61,942 nt of DNA, from contig CAKRJH010000016.1 in assembly GCA_934351255.1 (NCBI GenBank), forward strand, positions 1 through 61,942. Direction: 5' to 3'. Position 1 is the first letter of the stretch. Each line of letters starts with the position of its first letter. Shown here one piece after another: positions 26,705 through 35,488 of this stretch. The notes below the pieces were generated by a model. That model ran no database searches. It was not told where the DNA came from and saw only the letters and a program-made list of their open reading frames with translations. Both the position numbers and the translations under genes were made by a program. This stretch comes from an uncultured Lachnospiraceae bacterium. GTDB lineage: Bacteria > Bacillota > Clostridia > Lachnospirales > Lachnospiraceae.

Positions 26705-26720
26705 AAAAGAGGTTGATCTT

Positions 26721-27662
26721 ATGAGTGAAAATATATTAGATCCTATGCAGTTTCCCCGCTATGAGGGAATCCGGACTTTCATGAGAATGCCTTACACGCA
26801 GGATCTGGAGGGTGTAGACTTTGCCATCGTAGGACTTCCCTATGACACCTGCGCCTCCTTCCGTGTAGGCTCCCGGTTTGGTCCAAGTGCCATCCGGGAT
26901 ATCTCTCCACTGAACAAACGGTATAATCCGGTGCTGGATGTAGACATCTTTGAGCACTGCAAAGGTATTGATTATGGCGACCTGATGACTGTTCCGGGGT
27001 ATGTGGAAGATTCCTTTGATGAAATAACCAGAGGAATGTCCACCCTGTTTGAAGCCGGTGTGGTACCGATCGCCATGGGTGGCGATCACAGTGTCACGCT
27101 TCCGGAGCTGAGAGCATGTAAACAGACACACGGCCCGGTCGCACTGGTTCACTTTGATTCCCACTGTGATACCTGGAAAGAATATTATGGCAAGCCATAC
27201 AATCATGGCACTCCATTTTATTATGCAGCAAAAGAGGGCTGTATCGACGGTTCCCATTCCATTCAGGTGGGCATCCGCGGCGGCCTTTACAGCAAGGAGG
27301 GCACACAGACCTCCAAAGATCTGGGCATGACGGTTCTTCCCGCAGTCACCTGTCACAAGATGACCACAGAAGAGATCATCGCAAAGATCAAAGAAACCGT
27401 CGGCGACCGCAAGGTATTTCTTACCTTCGATGTCGACTTCCTGGATCCGGCCTTTGCGCCGGGCACCGGAACACCGGAGATCGGTGGTTTCTCCACCGCA
27501 ACCGCGCTGGAGATCATCCGTGGCCTCAAGGATCTGGATATCGTCGGATACGATGTCGTGGAGGTTGCTCCACAGTACGATCACGGCGAGATCACTGCCT
27601 TTGCCGCAGCACATCTGATGTTTGAATTTATGACACAGATCGCTTACCGTAAGAGCAGATAA
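26721..27662 (+). CDS. Ureohydrolase 1 (agmatinase/guanidinobutyrase family)
   Basis: A 313-residue binuclear manganese hydrolase that releases urea from a guanidino compound. All metal ligands are visible: His123 in GGDHS, Asp146, His148 and Asp150 in HFDSHCDTW, and Asp237 and Asp239 in FDVDFLDPAFAPGTGTPE. The length and PGTGTPE motif fit the agmatinase/guanidinobutyrase/guanidinopropionase branch, not arginase proper. It follows an ABC binding protein. A GABA-type aminotransferase, 4-hydroxybutyrate dehydrogenase and urease follow in the same region, which makes 4-guanidinobutyrate (giving urea plus GABA) an attractive substrate. Agmatine is the main alternative. Confidence 0.85.
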   Translation: MSENILDPMQFPRYEGIRTFMRMPYTQDLEGVDFAIVGLPYDTCASFRVGSRFGPSAIRDISPLNKRYNPVLDVDIFEHCKGIDYGDLMTVPGYVEDSFDEITRGMSTLFEAGVVPIAMGGDHSVTLPELRACKQTHGPVALVHFDSHCDTWKEYYGKPYNHGTPFYYAAKEGCIDGSHSIQVGIRGGLYSKEGTQTSKDLGMTVLPAVTCHKMTTEEIIAKIKETVGDRKVFLTFDVDFLDPAFAPGTGTPEIGGFSTATALEIIRGLKDLDIVGYDVVEVAPQYDHGEITAFAAAHLMFEFMTQIAYRKSR

Positions 27663-27710
27663 CCAACACAAAGCCTTCTCACAATATTTTGTATACACTT
27701 ACATAAAAAG

Positions 27711-27744
27711 GAACGGGTGCAGACCATATGGCCTGCACCCGTTC
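27711..27744. terminator. Bidirectional terminator between ureohydrolase 1 and Lys-rich protein
   Basis: GAACGGGTGCAG and CTGCACCCGTTC form a perfect 12-bp stem, with T-rich sequence on both sides. The two flanking genes converge on it. Confidence 0.92.
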
Positions 27745-27768
27745 TTTTATTTGTGTAAGATGAAATGA

Positions 27769-28500
27769 TTATTTAACGGTTACTTTAACCTTAACCTTCT
27801 TAGAACCAACCTTGATAGTAACGTTCTTCTTGCCAGCCTTCTTGCCCTTCAGGGAAATAACTACTTTACCCTTCTTTGCAGTAGCCTTTACAAACTTAAC
27901 GTTCTTTCCTGTTACCTTAACCTTACCGGCTACGGCATCTGTTACAGCTTTCTTCTTGTTCTCAGCCTTTGTAACCTTTACGGTGTACTTCTTGGTCTTA
28001 CCCTTCTTGATGGTAAGAGTCTTCTTGGTAGCCTTGATCTTCTTAGCTGTGTTCTGAACGTAAGCCTTAACAACCTTTGTGTCTTTTCCGTTTGTTACAG
28101 TAACCTTTGCAACGGAACCCTTAACAGCCTTCTTAGGAGCCTTGAGCTTCAGGGTATTTCCTGACAGGCTTGCCTTGATAGACTTTGTCTTGGAAGACTT
28201 AACGGTCAGACCGGAAACTGCTGCTGCAGATACAGCAACCTTAGCTGTCTTGCCAGCCTTAACAACAACGATCTTCTTCTTTACGCTGAAGCCGGTAACT
28301 GCTGCTGCAGATGCTGGTGCTTTTGTCTGCTGTGGCTTGCTGGTGCCTGTTACTGCTGCACCGGATGCTACAGTAGCTGCTGCTGCTTTGCCAGCCTTTG
28401 CTGCGTTAGCTGCTGTAGGAACTACATTAGCACCTGTCACAACCATAACGCCGGCTAAAACTAAAGAAAGTGCTTTTTTCATTTCTCTTGATAACATCAT
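27769..28500 (-). CDS. Secreted, very lysine-rich protein
   Basis: A 243-residue exported protein with a clear signal peptide (MKKALSLVLAGVMVVTGANVV). The mature protein is made of Lys, Ala, Val, Thr and Gly, about a quarter Lys, with few acidic residues and no Cys or Trp. Three short motifs (SGAAVTG, SAAAVTG, SAAAVSG) are followed by about three beta-rich modules (KTKKYTVKVTKAENKKKAV, KKNVTIKVGSKKVKVKVTV), which look like simplified Big-type domains. AAGGAGG, a strong promoter and biased codon choice suggest high expression. It may be a cationic surface or matrix protein; no enzyme motif is visible. Confidence 0.75.
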   Translation of the reverse strand: MMLSREMKKALSLVLAGVMVVTGANVVPTAANAAKAGKAAAATVASGAAVTGTSKPQQTKAPASAAAVTGFSVKKKIVVVKAGKTAKVAVSAAAVSGLTVKSSKTKSIKASLSGNTLKLKAPKKAVKGSVAKVTVTNGKDTKVVKAYVQNTAKKIKATKKTLTIKKGKTKKYTVKVTKAENKKKAVTDAVAGKVKVTGKNVKFVKATAKKGKVVISLKGKKAGKKNVTIKVGSKKVKVKVTVK

Positions 28501-28546
28501 AGTGTTTTCCTCCTTACTCTTTTATCACTTCTCTTACAAAATCAAG

Positions 28547-28574
28547 ATTATAACACGTCAAATTTTTTTTGCAA
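28547..28574 (-). promoter_or_regulatory. Strong promoter of the Lys-rich secreted protein
   Basis: TTGCAA and TATAAT with a 16-bp spacer and an extended -10 (TGTTATAAT), about 50 nt upstream of the start. An A-tract precedes the -10. Confidence 0.7.
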
Positions 28575-28695
28575 CCTTTTTCCCCTCTTTTTCGCGTAAA
28601 TGTCTAAAACTTAAACAAGATTTAAGAATTCTGATGCATTTTAACTCAGAACAATTACGGATTTTTTTGGGTAGATTTCTTCTATATTCTTATGT

Positions 28696-28701
28696 TATAC
28701 T
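28696..28701 (+). promoter_or_regulatory. Possible -10 box of the SLC6-type symporter gene
   Basis: TATACT preceded by TGT (extended -10) lies about 70 nt upstream of the start. No convincing -35 was found. Confidence 0.35.
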
Positions 28702-28771
28702 ACAGGTATTTGTGGCCTTTCTTTATGGCCCTTTTTTGCGTAATAATATGAAACACAGATTGGAGGATGTT

Positions 28772-30280
28772 TTGGAAAAAGAAAGAGAAAGTTTTGGTTC
28801 ACGTTTAGGGTTTATCCTGGTATCCGCAGGATGTGCCGTAGGTCTGGGAAATGTCTGGAAATTTCCTTATATATGCGGACAGAATGGAGGGGCATTGTTT
28901 GTCCTTATCTATCTGATATTTCTGGTTATTCTTGGGATGCCGATCCTGATCTTTGAATTCAGTGTCGGCCGCGGAAGCCACAGGGGCCCGGCAAGGGCAT
29001 ACGATCTGCTGGAAAAACCGGGTTCCAAGTGGCATTTGTTCAAATGGTTTTCCATCGTGGGCAACTATCTGCTGATGATGTTTTATACCATGGTCGGCGG
29101 ATGGATGCTGTACTATGTATACCTGACGGCCTCCGGAGCCCTTACGGCCAGCCACTCCACTGCAACGGAACAGATGATTGAGGATACCTTTCACACGATG
29201 CTTGGATCTCCGGCCAGCATGGCAGTTTTCATGCTGCTTGCTGTGATGATCTCCCTTGGAGTATGTGCACTGGGACTGCAAAATGGAATCGAGCGAATCT
29301 CCAAAGTCATGATGAGCCTGCTGATCGTACTTATTATCGTACTTGCCTTCCACTCCCTGCTGCTTCCCAACTCCAGAAAGGGCGTCAGCTTCTATCTGAT
29401 TCCCAACCTCGATGCCATCCGCAGACGCGGGATCGGCCCTGTGATCTTTGATGCCATGACTCACGCATTCTTTACGCTCAGCGTCGGCATGGGCTCCATG
29501 GAAATCTTTGGAAGCTATCTGAACAAGGACAATACGATCACCAGTGAGGCCAGAAATGTAGTCATCCTGGACACATTCGTAGCTTTGATGGCCGGCTTCA
29601 TTATCATCCCGGCGTGCTTTGCCTATGGCATCCAGCCCGATGCGGGTCCATCCCTGCTGTTTATCACTCTTCCCAACGTATTCAGCCACATGAGCGGCGG
29701 CCGGATCTGGGGCGTATTCTTCTTTATATTTATGTCATTTGCGGCTCTGTCCACCATCATCGCAGTGTTTGAGAACATCCTTTCTTTCTATATGGATCAG
29801 ATGAACTGGAGCCGCCGCAAAGCCGTACTGTTAAATATCGTCCTCATTCCGCTGCTGTCCATGCCGGCAGTCCTTGGATACAATGTACTCTCAGGATTTC
29901 AGCCAATGGGATCCGGAAGCACGATCATGGATCTGGAAGATTTTCTGGTATCCTACAATATCCTCCCTCTGGGAAGCATGGTTTTCGTACTGTTCTGCAC
30001 CCACAAAAACGGCTGGGGCTGGAACAATTTTCTGGCAGAAGCCAACACCGGAAAGGGAAGCAGGCTTCGCAACGGTCTTCGTTTTTATATGACTTACATT
30101 CTTCCCGCAATCATTGTGGTGGTCTACCTGAAGGGATATTATGATACCTTCGCACCGAGAGGCCGGGCCATTCTGACCGGCTGGATGCTTTTTGCACTGC
30201 TTCTGGTCTCCACGATCCTGTATATCACATCACGTGGCTCATCCGGACACAAGACCTCCCTTCCGGAAACCACCCACTGA
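28772..30280 (+). CDS. Sodium:neurotransmitter symporter (SLC6/NSS) family transporter
   Basis: A 502-residue membrane protein with the LeuT fold and 11-12 helices. The TM1 signature GCAVGLGNVWKFPYICGQNGG carries the unwound substrate and sodium site. TM8 has LSVGMGSMEIFGSYLNKD. I choose the TTG at 28772 because GGAGG lies 5 nt upstream. The ATG at 28748 has no ribosome site but cannot be excluded. Family members import amino acids and, in animals, GABA, taurine and creatine, using the sodium gradient. It sits just before a GABA-type aminotransferase and 4-hydroxybutyrate dehydrogenase on the same strand, so GABA or a guanidino acid is a reasonable substrate guess. Confidence 0.88.
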   Translation: MEKERESFGSRLGFILVSAGCAVGLGNVWKFPYICGQNGGALFVLIYLIFLVILGMPILIFEFSVGRGSHRGPARAYDLLEKPGSKWHLFKWFSIVGNYLLMMFYTMVGGWMLYYVYLTASGALTASHSTATEQMIEDTFHTMLGSPASMAVFMLLAVMISLGVCALGLQNGIERISKVMMSLLIVLIIVLAFHSLLLPNSRKGVSFYLIPNLDAIRRRGIGPVIFDAMTHAFFTLSVGMGSMEIFGSYLNKDNTITSEARNVVILDTFVALMAGFIIIPACFAYGIQPDAGPSLLFITLPNVFSHMSGGRIWGVFFFIFMSFAALSTIIAVFENILSFYMDQMNWSRRKAVLLNIVLIPLLSMPAVLGYNVLSGFQPMGSGSTIMDLEDFLVSYNILPLGSMVFVLFCTHKNGWGWNNFLAEANTGKGSRLRNGLRFYMTYILPAIIVVVYLKGYYDTFAPRGRAILTGWMLFALLLVSTILYITSRGSSGHKTSLPETTH

Positions 30281-30377
30281 TTTGTACCTCCGTCACAATC
30301 CCCCGCCTGAATCTTCATCTTTTCTGCCAATGAATTCCCCTTTTTCCCATGCTAGTATATAACCAGAACACAAAGAG

Positions 30378-30396
30378 ACAGGACAATTCGTCCTGC
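30378..30396 (+). other. Small hairpin upstream of the aminotransferase
   Basis: CAGGAC and GTCCTG form a 6-bp stem with an AATTC loop in the 157-nt gap between the symporter and the aminotransferase. There is no T-run. It could stabilise the mRNA 5' end. Confidence 0.35.
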
Positions 30397-30437
30397 CACC
30401 TGTATCAGAGCACGAATACAAAGGGAGGCTAGATATT

Positions 30438-31790
30438 ATGTTAAGAGATGCATTACCAAAAATCGTGACCGAGACTGTTCCCGGCCCAAAATCACAGGAG
30501 CTGATCAATCGCAGAAAAGAAGCTACCGCCACCGCTGTGGGCTGCGCCTATCCGGTGACGCTGGCACGAGGCGAGGGCGCCATGCTGGAAGATCTGGACG
30601 GAAATATTTTCCTCGACTGGATCGGTGGAGTCGGTGTGTTAAACGTCGGTTACAGCCAGCCTGAGATCGTCGCTGCCGTACAGGAGCAGGCCTCCAAATA
30701 TTTCCATGGCATGTTCAATATCGTGACTCATGAGGGCTATGTCAAAGTTGCCGAGAAACTCAACAGCATTGTGCCTGTCCGCGGCGACAAAAAGCGCACT
30801 TTCCTGTCCAACAGCGGTGCCGAAGCCGATGAGAATGCGGTCAAGATCGCGCGCGGTTATACGAAACGCCCAAATATCATCGTCTTCTCCGGGGCATTTC
30901 ACGGAAGAACCGAACTTACCATGACCATGACCTCCAAAAAGGCATATGCCACAAACATGGGGCCTCTGTCCCACGGCGTGTTCCGTGCCAGATTCCCATA
31001 TCTGTACCGCAAACCGGAAGGTATGCCGGAGGACAAGGCCATTGACTACTATATCCAGTCTATCTACGATGTCTTCGAGGAGTGCGCTGCAGCCGATACA
31101 ATCGCAGCCATCGTTGTAGAGCCACTGCAGGGCGAGGGCGGATTTATCCCGGCTCCGATCGAATGGGTCAAGGCAGTCCGCAAGATCTGCGATGAGCACG
31201 GTATTCTTCTGGTCGCTGATGAAGTGCAGGCAGGCTTCTGCCGTACCGGCCGTATGTTTGCTTCCGAGTATTGGAAAGAAGCAGGATGTGAGCCGGATAT
31301 CCTGGCTACTGCCAAATCCATTGCAGCCGGTATGCCTCTGAGTGCTGTCGTCACCAGAGCAGAAGTAATGGATGCCGTTCCGGCCGGAACCATCGGCGGC
31401 ACCTACTGCGGCAATGCTGTATCCTGCGCTGCTTCCCTGGCAGCCATCGACTTTATGGAGAAACATCATCTGGCGGACCGCGCTGTTGAGATCGGCAAGA
31501 AGGTTACAGACCGTTATCTGGCTATGAAGGAGAAGTATGATGTGATCGGCGATGTCCGTGGCATGGGCGCCATGATCGGTCTGGAGTTTGTGACAGACCA
31601 GGCATCCAGAACTCCAAACCCGGCTCTGGTCAAAGCTCTCGTCCAGGAATGTGCACAGAACGGACTTCTGGTGGAAAGTGCCGGTATCCACGGCAATGTC
31701 ATCCGCTTCCTTGCTCCACTGGTAATTACCGACGAGCAGCTTGAGGCCGGACTGGATATCATGGAAGCAGCCATCAAAAAACTGTCCTGA
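30438..31790 (+). CDS. gabT: Class III aminotransferase, 4-aminobutyrate (GABA) type
   Basis: A 450-residue PLP enzyme. It contains the class III signatures FLDWIGGVGVLNVGY, SNSGAEADENAVKIAR, FSGAFHGRTELTMTMT, VVEPLQGEGGF, LVADEVQAGFCRTGR and the PLP lysine in LATAKSIAAGMPLSAVV. The GabT-type glutamate in EPLQGEGG and the overall length fit omega-amino acid:2-oxoglutarate aminotransferases. It would turn GABA into succinate semialdehyde. The next gene, 32 nt downstream, is a 4-hydroxybutyrate dehydrogenase that reduces exactly that product, which strengthens the substrate call. Other omega-amines such as 5-aminovalerate cannot be excluded. Confidence 0.85.
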   Translation: MLRDALPKIVTETVPGPKSQELINRRKEATATAVGCAYPVTLARGEGAMLEDLDGNIFLDWIGGVGVLNVGYSQPEIVAAVQEQASKYFHGMFNIVTHEGYVKVAEKLNSIVPVRGDKKRTFLSNSGAEADENAVKIARGYTKRPNIIVFSGAFHGRTELTMTMTSKKAYATNMGPLSHGVFRARFPYLYRKPEGMPEDKAIDYYIQSIYDVFEECAAADTIAAIVVEPLQGEGGFIPAPIEWVKAVRKICDEHGILLVADEVQAGFCRTGRMFASEYWKEAGCEPDILATAKSIAAGMPLSAVVTRAEVMDAVPAGTIGGTYCGNAVSCAASLAAIDFMEKHHLADRAVEIGKKVTDRYLAMKEKYDVIGDVRGMGAMIGLEFVTDQASRTPNPALVKALVQECAQNGLLVESAGIHGNVIRFLAPLVITDEQLEAGLDIMEAAIKKLS

Positions 31791-31822
31791 TGGCAGGCAG
31801 AAGGGAAGGAGACCAGTAATAT

Positions 31823-32935
31823 ATGAAGGAATTAATGATAAGACCGGATATCTTCCGTTTTGCCACCGCCCGTGAATTTGCGGAAGAATTTGCGATCGGC
31901 AAAGGAGATTTGGTTCTTACAAATGAATACATTTATAATCCGTTTTTCGGAGATCTTCACCTGGACTGTGATGTGATCTTCCAGGAAAAATACGGCGCAG
32001 GTGAACCATCCGATGACATGGTGGAAGCCATCTGCCGCGATGTTCACGGCGACCACAAACGTGTCATTGCGATCGGCGGCGGCACGGTCATTGACATCGC
32101 CAAACTGTTTGCACTGGAGCAGACTTCACCGGTCCTGGATCTGTACGATGGCATTATCCCCGCCAAAAAGAACAAGGACCTGGTTCTGGTTCCAACGACC
32201 TGCGGAACCGGCAGCGAGGTGACCAACATCGCAATCCTGGCGCTGAACAGCCGCGGCACAAAAAAAGGACTGGCCGTGGATGACATGTATGCCGACAGCG
32301 CGGTTCTGATCCCGCAGCTTCTGCAGAGTCTGCCGTTCGGCGTATTTGCCACCAGTTCCATCGATGCACTGGTGCACGCCGTTGAATCCAGTCTCTCTCC
32401 AAAAGCCACGGACACGACACGTATGTTTGGCTACAAGGCGATCGAGATGATCCTGACCGGCTACCGGAAGATTGCCAAAGAGGGACCGGATGCCAGGATT
32501 CCTCTGCTCGAGGATTTTCTGCTGGCCAGCAATTATGCCGGTATCGCCTTTGGCAATGCCGGATGCGCCGCAGTCCATGCTCTGAGCTATCCGCTGGGTG
32601 CCACCTACCACGTGGCACATGGCGAATCCAATTACGCGATGTTTACCGGTGTCATGAACTGCTACATGTCAGTTAAGACGGACGGTGAGATTGCCAGACT
32701 GAATGCTTTCATGGCCGGAATCCTTGGCTGCGAAGTATCTTCTCTGTACGAGGAACTCGAAACGCTTCTGAATCATCTGATCCAGAAAAAGGCACTGCAT
32801 GAATACGGCATGAAAGAGGAGGAGATCGATATCTTCACCGACTCCGTGCTTGAAAACCAGCAGCGTCTCCTGGCAAATAATTTTGTGCCGCTTTGCGCAG
32901 ACCAGATCCGCGAGATCTACCGCAAATTGTACTAG
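31823..32935 (+). CDS. 4hbD: NAD-dependent 4-hydroxybutyrate dehydrogenase
   Basis: A 370-residue iron-type alcohol dehydrogenase. By recall, it resembles the Clostridium kluyveri enzyme along its whole length, including IGKGDLVLTNEYIY, VFQEKYGAGEPSD, IAIGGGTVIDIAKL, VPTTCGTGSEVTN, SSIDALVHAVES and HALSYPLGATYHVAHGE with the metal-binding histidines. It reduces succinate semialdehyde to 4-hydroxybutyrate and recycles NADH in GABA or succinate fermentation. It follows the aminotransferase by 32 nt in one transcript and is followed by terminators. The 4-hydroxybutyrate CoA transferase and dehydratase needed to go on to butyrate are not in this window. Confidence 0.9.
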   Translation: MKELMIRPDIFRFATAREFAEEFAIGKGDLVLTNEYIYNPFFGDLHLDCDVIFQEKYGAGEPSDDMVEAICRDVHGDHKRVIAIGGGTVIDIAKLFALEQTSPVLDLYDGIIPAKKNKDLVLVPTTCGTGSEVTNIAILALNSRGTKKGLAVDDMYADSAVLIPQLLQSLPFGVFATSSIDALVHAVESSLSPKATDTTRMFGYKAIEMILTGYRKIAKEGPDARIPLLEDFLLASNYAGIAFGNAGCAAVHALSYPLGATYHVAHGESNYAMFTGVMNCYMSVKTDGEIARLNAFMAGILGCEVSSLYEELETLLNHLIQKKALHEYGMKEEEIDIFTDSVLENQQRLLANNFVPLCADQIREIYRKLY

Positions 32936-32959
32936 AATACCAAAACAAGAACGATTAAG

Positions 32960-32989
32960 AGGGCTTTTTTCGCAGGAAAAGCCCTTTTT
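32960..32989 (+). terminator. Terminator after 4-hydroxybutyrate dehydrogenase
   Basis: AGGGCTTTT and AAAAGCCCT form a 9-bp stem followed by TTTT. Confidence 0.8.
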
Positions 32990-33027
32990 GTGGTATACGA
33001 AATTGCCTTATTATAGTGGTATACCAA

Positions 33028-33050
33028 CAAGAATTGCTTTGCAATTCTTG
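33028..33050. other. Perfect 10-bp hairpin upstream of PucR gene
   Basis: CAAGAATTGC and GCAATTCTTG with a TTT loop, set between two intrinsic terminators. With the neighbouring stem at 33054 it forms a back-to-back hairpin pair. Confidence 0.5.
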
Positions 33051-33053
33051 CGA

Positions 33054-33081
33054 GGGCAAAACGCCGGTTTTGCCCTTTTTT
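33054..33081 (+). terminator. Second terminator upstream of the PucR gene
   Basis: GGGCAAAAC and GTTTTGCCC with a 4-base loop are followed by six T. The 317-nt gap between 4hbD and the PucR gene is otherwise filled by AT-rich sequence, with an imperfect palindrome TACAA...TTGTA near 33090 that could be an operator. Confidence 0.85.
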
Positions 33082-33252
33082 GTTATATTTTTACAAATGT
33101 ATACTTGTATGCAATTCGGTTTTGTTGTATGATGCAAGGAGCAAAAGCAGATGACCATGAAGCAATCCGCGGCATCAATCAAGGGGGGGAGGAATATCTT
33201 GTGCCCAGCAAAACAAGGGCCAAATGAACGAAGGAAAAGAGGCTTATACACT

Positions 33253-34449
33253 ATGAACTGCGAAGAGATGATGAATATCCGACAGGTGAGACACGGCATG
33301 AAACTCCGGGCCGGCGAGGAAGGGATGCAGCGCCACATCCGCTGGATCTATTTTGCGGATGCCGCAGTGGAATTTACCGACAAATATAAGCTGGCCGATT
33401 TCATTTACGGTGAAGAGCTGGTGATCATCACCAACAAACGCTTTACCGATGATGAAGATGCCTTTCTGGAGATGCTGGACGGTATCAACCGGAAAAATGT
33501 CGCTGGCGTAGTCATCGATGAGGGAAACATCACCCCACAGATGATCCGTTACTGCAATGAACAAAAACTCCCACTGTTTGAGATGACACTCAAGATCCGT
33601 ATGGTTGACTTCTCCCATCTGGTCTGCAGCGCGCTGGTCGAGGAGGAGAGCAATGCCAATTCCCGCGAGCGTATCCTGTCTTCGATCCTGTTCTCCTCAG
33701 AGATCCACTCCTCCGACATCAGGGAGCAGGCCGACCATCTGGATATCGACCTGTCCCAGCGGCATATGGCAGTCGTAGTGCGCCTGTACGACACGGAAGA
33801 CCACAAGGCCAGCTCCATGAGAGAGCCGGTGCAGAAGCTGATCTCCAATGAACTGATGCTGTTCGGTCTTCATCATCCACTCATGCTGTGGCAGGTCAAT
33901 AAAAGTGTTCTGATGCTCCCGGCAGACTTTTTCAGCCGTGACCTTCTGGTATCCATTCTGGAGAAGATAGAACGACAGATCACGACCCGCTGCCAGACCG
34001 GAGTACGCATCGGCATCGGAAGTGCATATCAGGAGATCGAAGACCTGAAAAAAAGTTATGTAGAAGCAAAAAATGCCCTGGGCATCCTCGGCAATATTCA
34101 CCGGGACCAGAACATTTTTTTCTATGAGAATCTGGGCATCTATTCCATGATCGCACAGATCGACAATCCGCATTTTATGACCGAATACGTGAAAAACACT
34201 CTCGGCCCCCTGATCAAAGCGGATCAGATGCAGGAAGGAAGCCTGCTTGGCACGCTCGAGGCCTATCTGCGCAACAACTGCAATGCCAATGCCACTGCAG
34301 AATCCCTGTTTATCCACAAAAACACACTTCGCTACCGCATGGACAAGATCCGCCGGATCCTCGACCGGGATCTGGATCACATTGACCAATTCCTTGAACT
34401 GGAGCTGGCCTTTGCAATCCTGCACTATCAGGAAAATCAAAATTCCTGA
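33253..34449 (+). CDS. PucR-family transcriptional regulator of the guanidino/GABA block
   Basis: A 398-residue regulator from the ATG at 33253, with GAGG about 10 nt upstream. The N-terminal PucR domain spans about 5-130 (GEELVIITNKRFTDDEDAF and NVAGVVIDEGN). A central CdaR-like region follows, ending near IGSAYQEIEDLKKSYVEAK. The C-terminal helix-turn-helix is ESLFIHKNTLRYRMDKIRRIL. It lies between the gabT-4hbD transcript and the convergent ABC-ureohydrolase operon, so it is the likely regulator of the block. Known relatives sense GABA, allantoin or purines; which ligand acts here is not visible. Confidence 0.88.
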   Translation: MNCEEMMNIRQVRHGMKLRAGEEGMQRHIRWIYFADAAVEFTDKYKLADFIYGEELVIITNKRFTDDEDAFLEMLDGINRKNVAGVVIDEGNITPQMIRYCNEQKLPLFEMTLKIRMVDFSHLVCSALVEEESNANSRERILSSILFSSEIHSSDIREQADHLDIDLSQRHMAVVVRLYDTEDHKASSMREPVQKLISNELMLFGLHHPLMLWQVNKSVLMLPADFFSRDLLVSILEKIERQITTRCQTGVRIGIGSAYQEIEDLKKSYVEAKNALGILGNIHRDQNIFFYENLGIYSMIAQIDNPHFMTEYVKNTLGPLIKADQMQEGSLLGTLEAYLRNNCNANATAESLFIHKNTLRYRMDKIRRILDRDLDHIDQFLELELAFAILHYQENQNS

Positions 34450-34529
34450 TAGCCCATTCTGTGATATCTCTCCCATATTCTGATATAGGACAAAATTCTG
34501 ACACAGAACAGACTCTCAGGATTTACAAA

Positions 34530-35438
34530 TTATTTCTCGGCCATCAGATACATAAGATCCTGAGCGATCGTCGCTCCTGCCATCGCAGTGATCTCCGCTT
34601 GATCGTATGCCGGTGCCACCTCGACGACATCCGCTCCGATCACATTCAGCCCGCGCAGATTGTGCAGCACTTTTCTGGCGTGATGTGATGTCGGACCGCC
34701 CGGGACCGGAGTACCTGTACCCGGTGCAAACGCCGGATCCAGCGCATCAATATCAAAGGTAATATATACCGGCATATCACCGACGACCTCTTTGATCTCT
34801 GCGGCAAGCTGCTCTGCCGGTTTGTCTGCATTGTCATACGCATAGAAGATATGATATCCGCATTTGTTCATGTCAGTACGAATATAGACCTGCGCCGAAT
34901 GGGATGGATCAATGCATCCCTCCTGGATCAGCTCATAGGCAAAGTTCGCATGTGTATAGTTGCCATCCTTCATCGGGGTATTGTCCTCATGCGAGTCAAA
35001 ATGGATCAGCGCGAGCTTTCCGTATTTCTCAGCCGCTGCACGAACCGGTCCAAACGGGATCGTATGATCTCCGCCCAGGGTCATTGGCTTGGCTCCCGCC
35101 GCATAGATTGCCTTGCAGGCCTCGTAAGTTTCCTTTAACATCGTCGCCGGTGTCACTGCTCCGACATTGTATCCCACATCGCCATAGTCGATCACCTTTT
35201 TGGTCTTAAACAATTCATAATCCCACGGCGTATGGAAACAGCAGGCAAGCTGGCTCTGCATACGGATCGCCCTTGGACCGAATCTGGTACCTGTCCGATA
35301 TGTGGTACAACTGTCAAACGGCACTCCTACCACGGCAATGTCTGCGCCGGTGGCATCCTGCGTCACCGGACAGAGGTTAAAACTGGCGATTCCGCCATAA
35401 TGTAAATGTTCTTTTACGTTGTATTCCTGATTCTCCAT
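34530..35438 (-). CDS. Ureohydrolase 2 (agmatinase/guanidinobutyrase family)
   Basis: A 302-residue binuclear manganese hydrolase, a diverged paralogue of ureohydrolase 1. The metal ligands are His125 in GGDHT, Asp148, His150 and Asp152 in HFDSHEDN, and Asp229 and Asp231 in FDIDALDPAFAPGTGTP. The substrate-loop residues after DSH differ (EDN here, CDTW in paralogue 1), which hints at a different guanidino substrate. The ATG at 35438 is preferred, with GGTGA 5 nt upstream; in-frame TTG and GTG codons lie just before it. It is the third gene after an ABC ATPase and permease on the same strand, 50 nt behind the permease, which ties it to substrate import. Confidence 0.85.
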   Translation of the reverse strand: MENQEYNVKEHLHYGGIASFNLCPVTQDATGADIAVVGVPFDSCTTYRTGTRFGPRAIRMQSQLACCFHTPWDYELFKTKKVIDYGDVGYNVGAVTPATMLKETYEACKAIYAAGAKPMTLGGDHTIPFGPVRAAAEKYGKLALIHFDSHEDNTPMKDGNYTHANFAYELIQEGCIDPSHSAQVYIRTDMNKCGYHIFYAYDNADKPAEQLAAEIKEVVGDMPVYITFDIDALDPAFAPGTGTPVPGGPTSHHARKVLHNLRGLNVIGADVVEVAPAYDQAEITAMAGATIAQDLMYLMAEK

Positions 35439-35488
35439 AATGATCACCAAACCTTTCTTATCATTATCATGTTATAAAATCATTACTA

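Noticed and set aside
28079..28771. A long upstream extension of the symporter reading frame.
   Set aside because: It runs antisense through the Lys-rich gene and its promoter and has no ribosome site. The transporter sequence begins near 28772.
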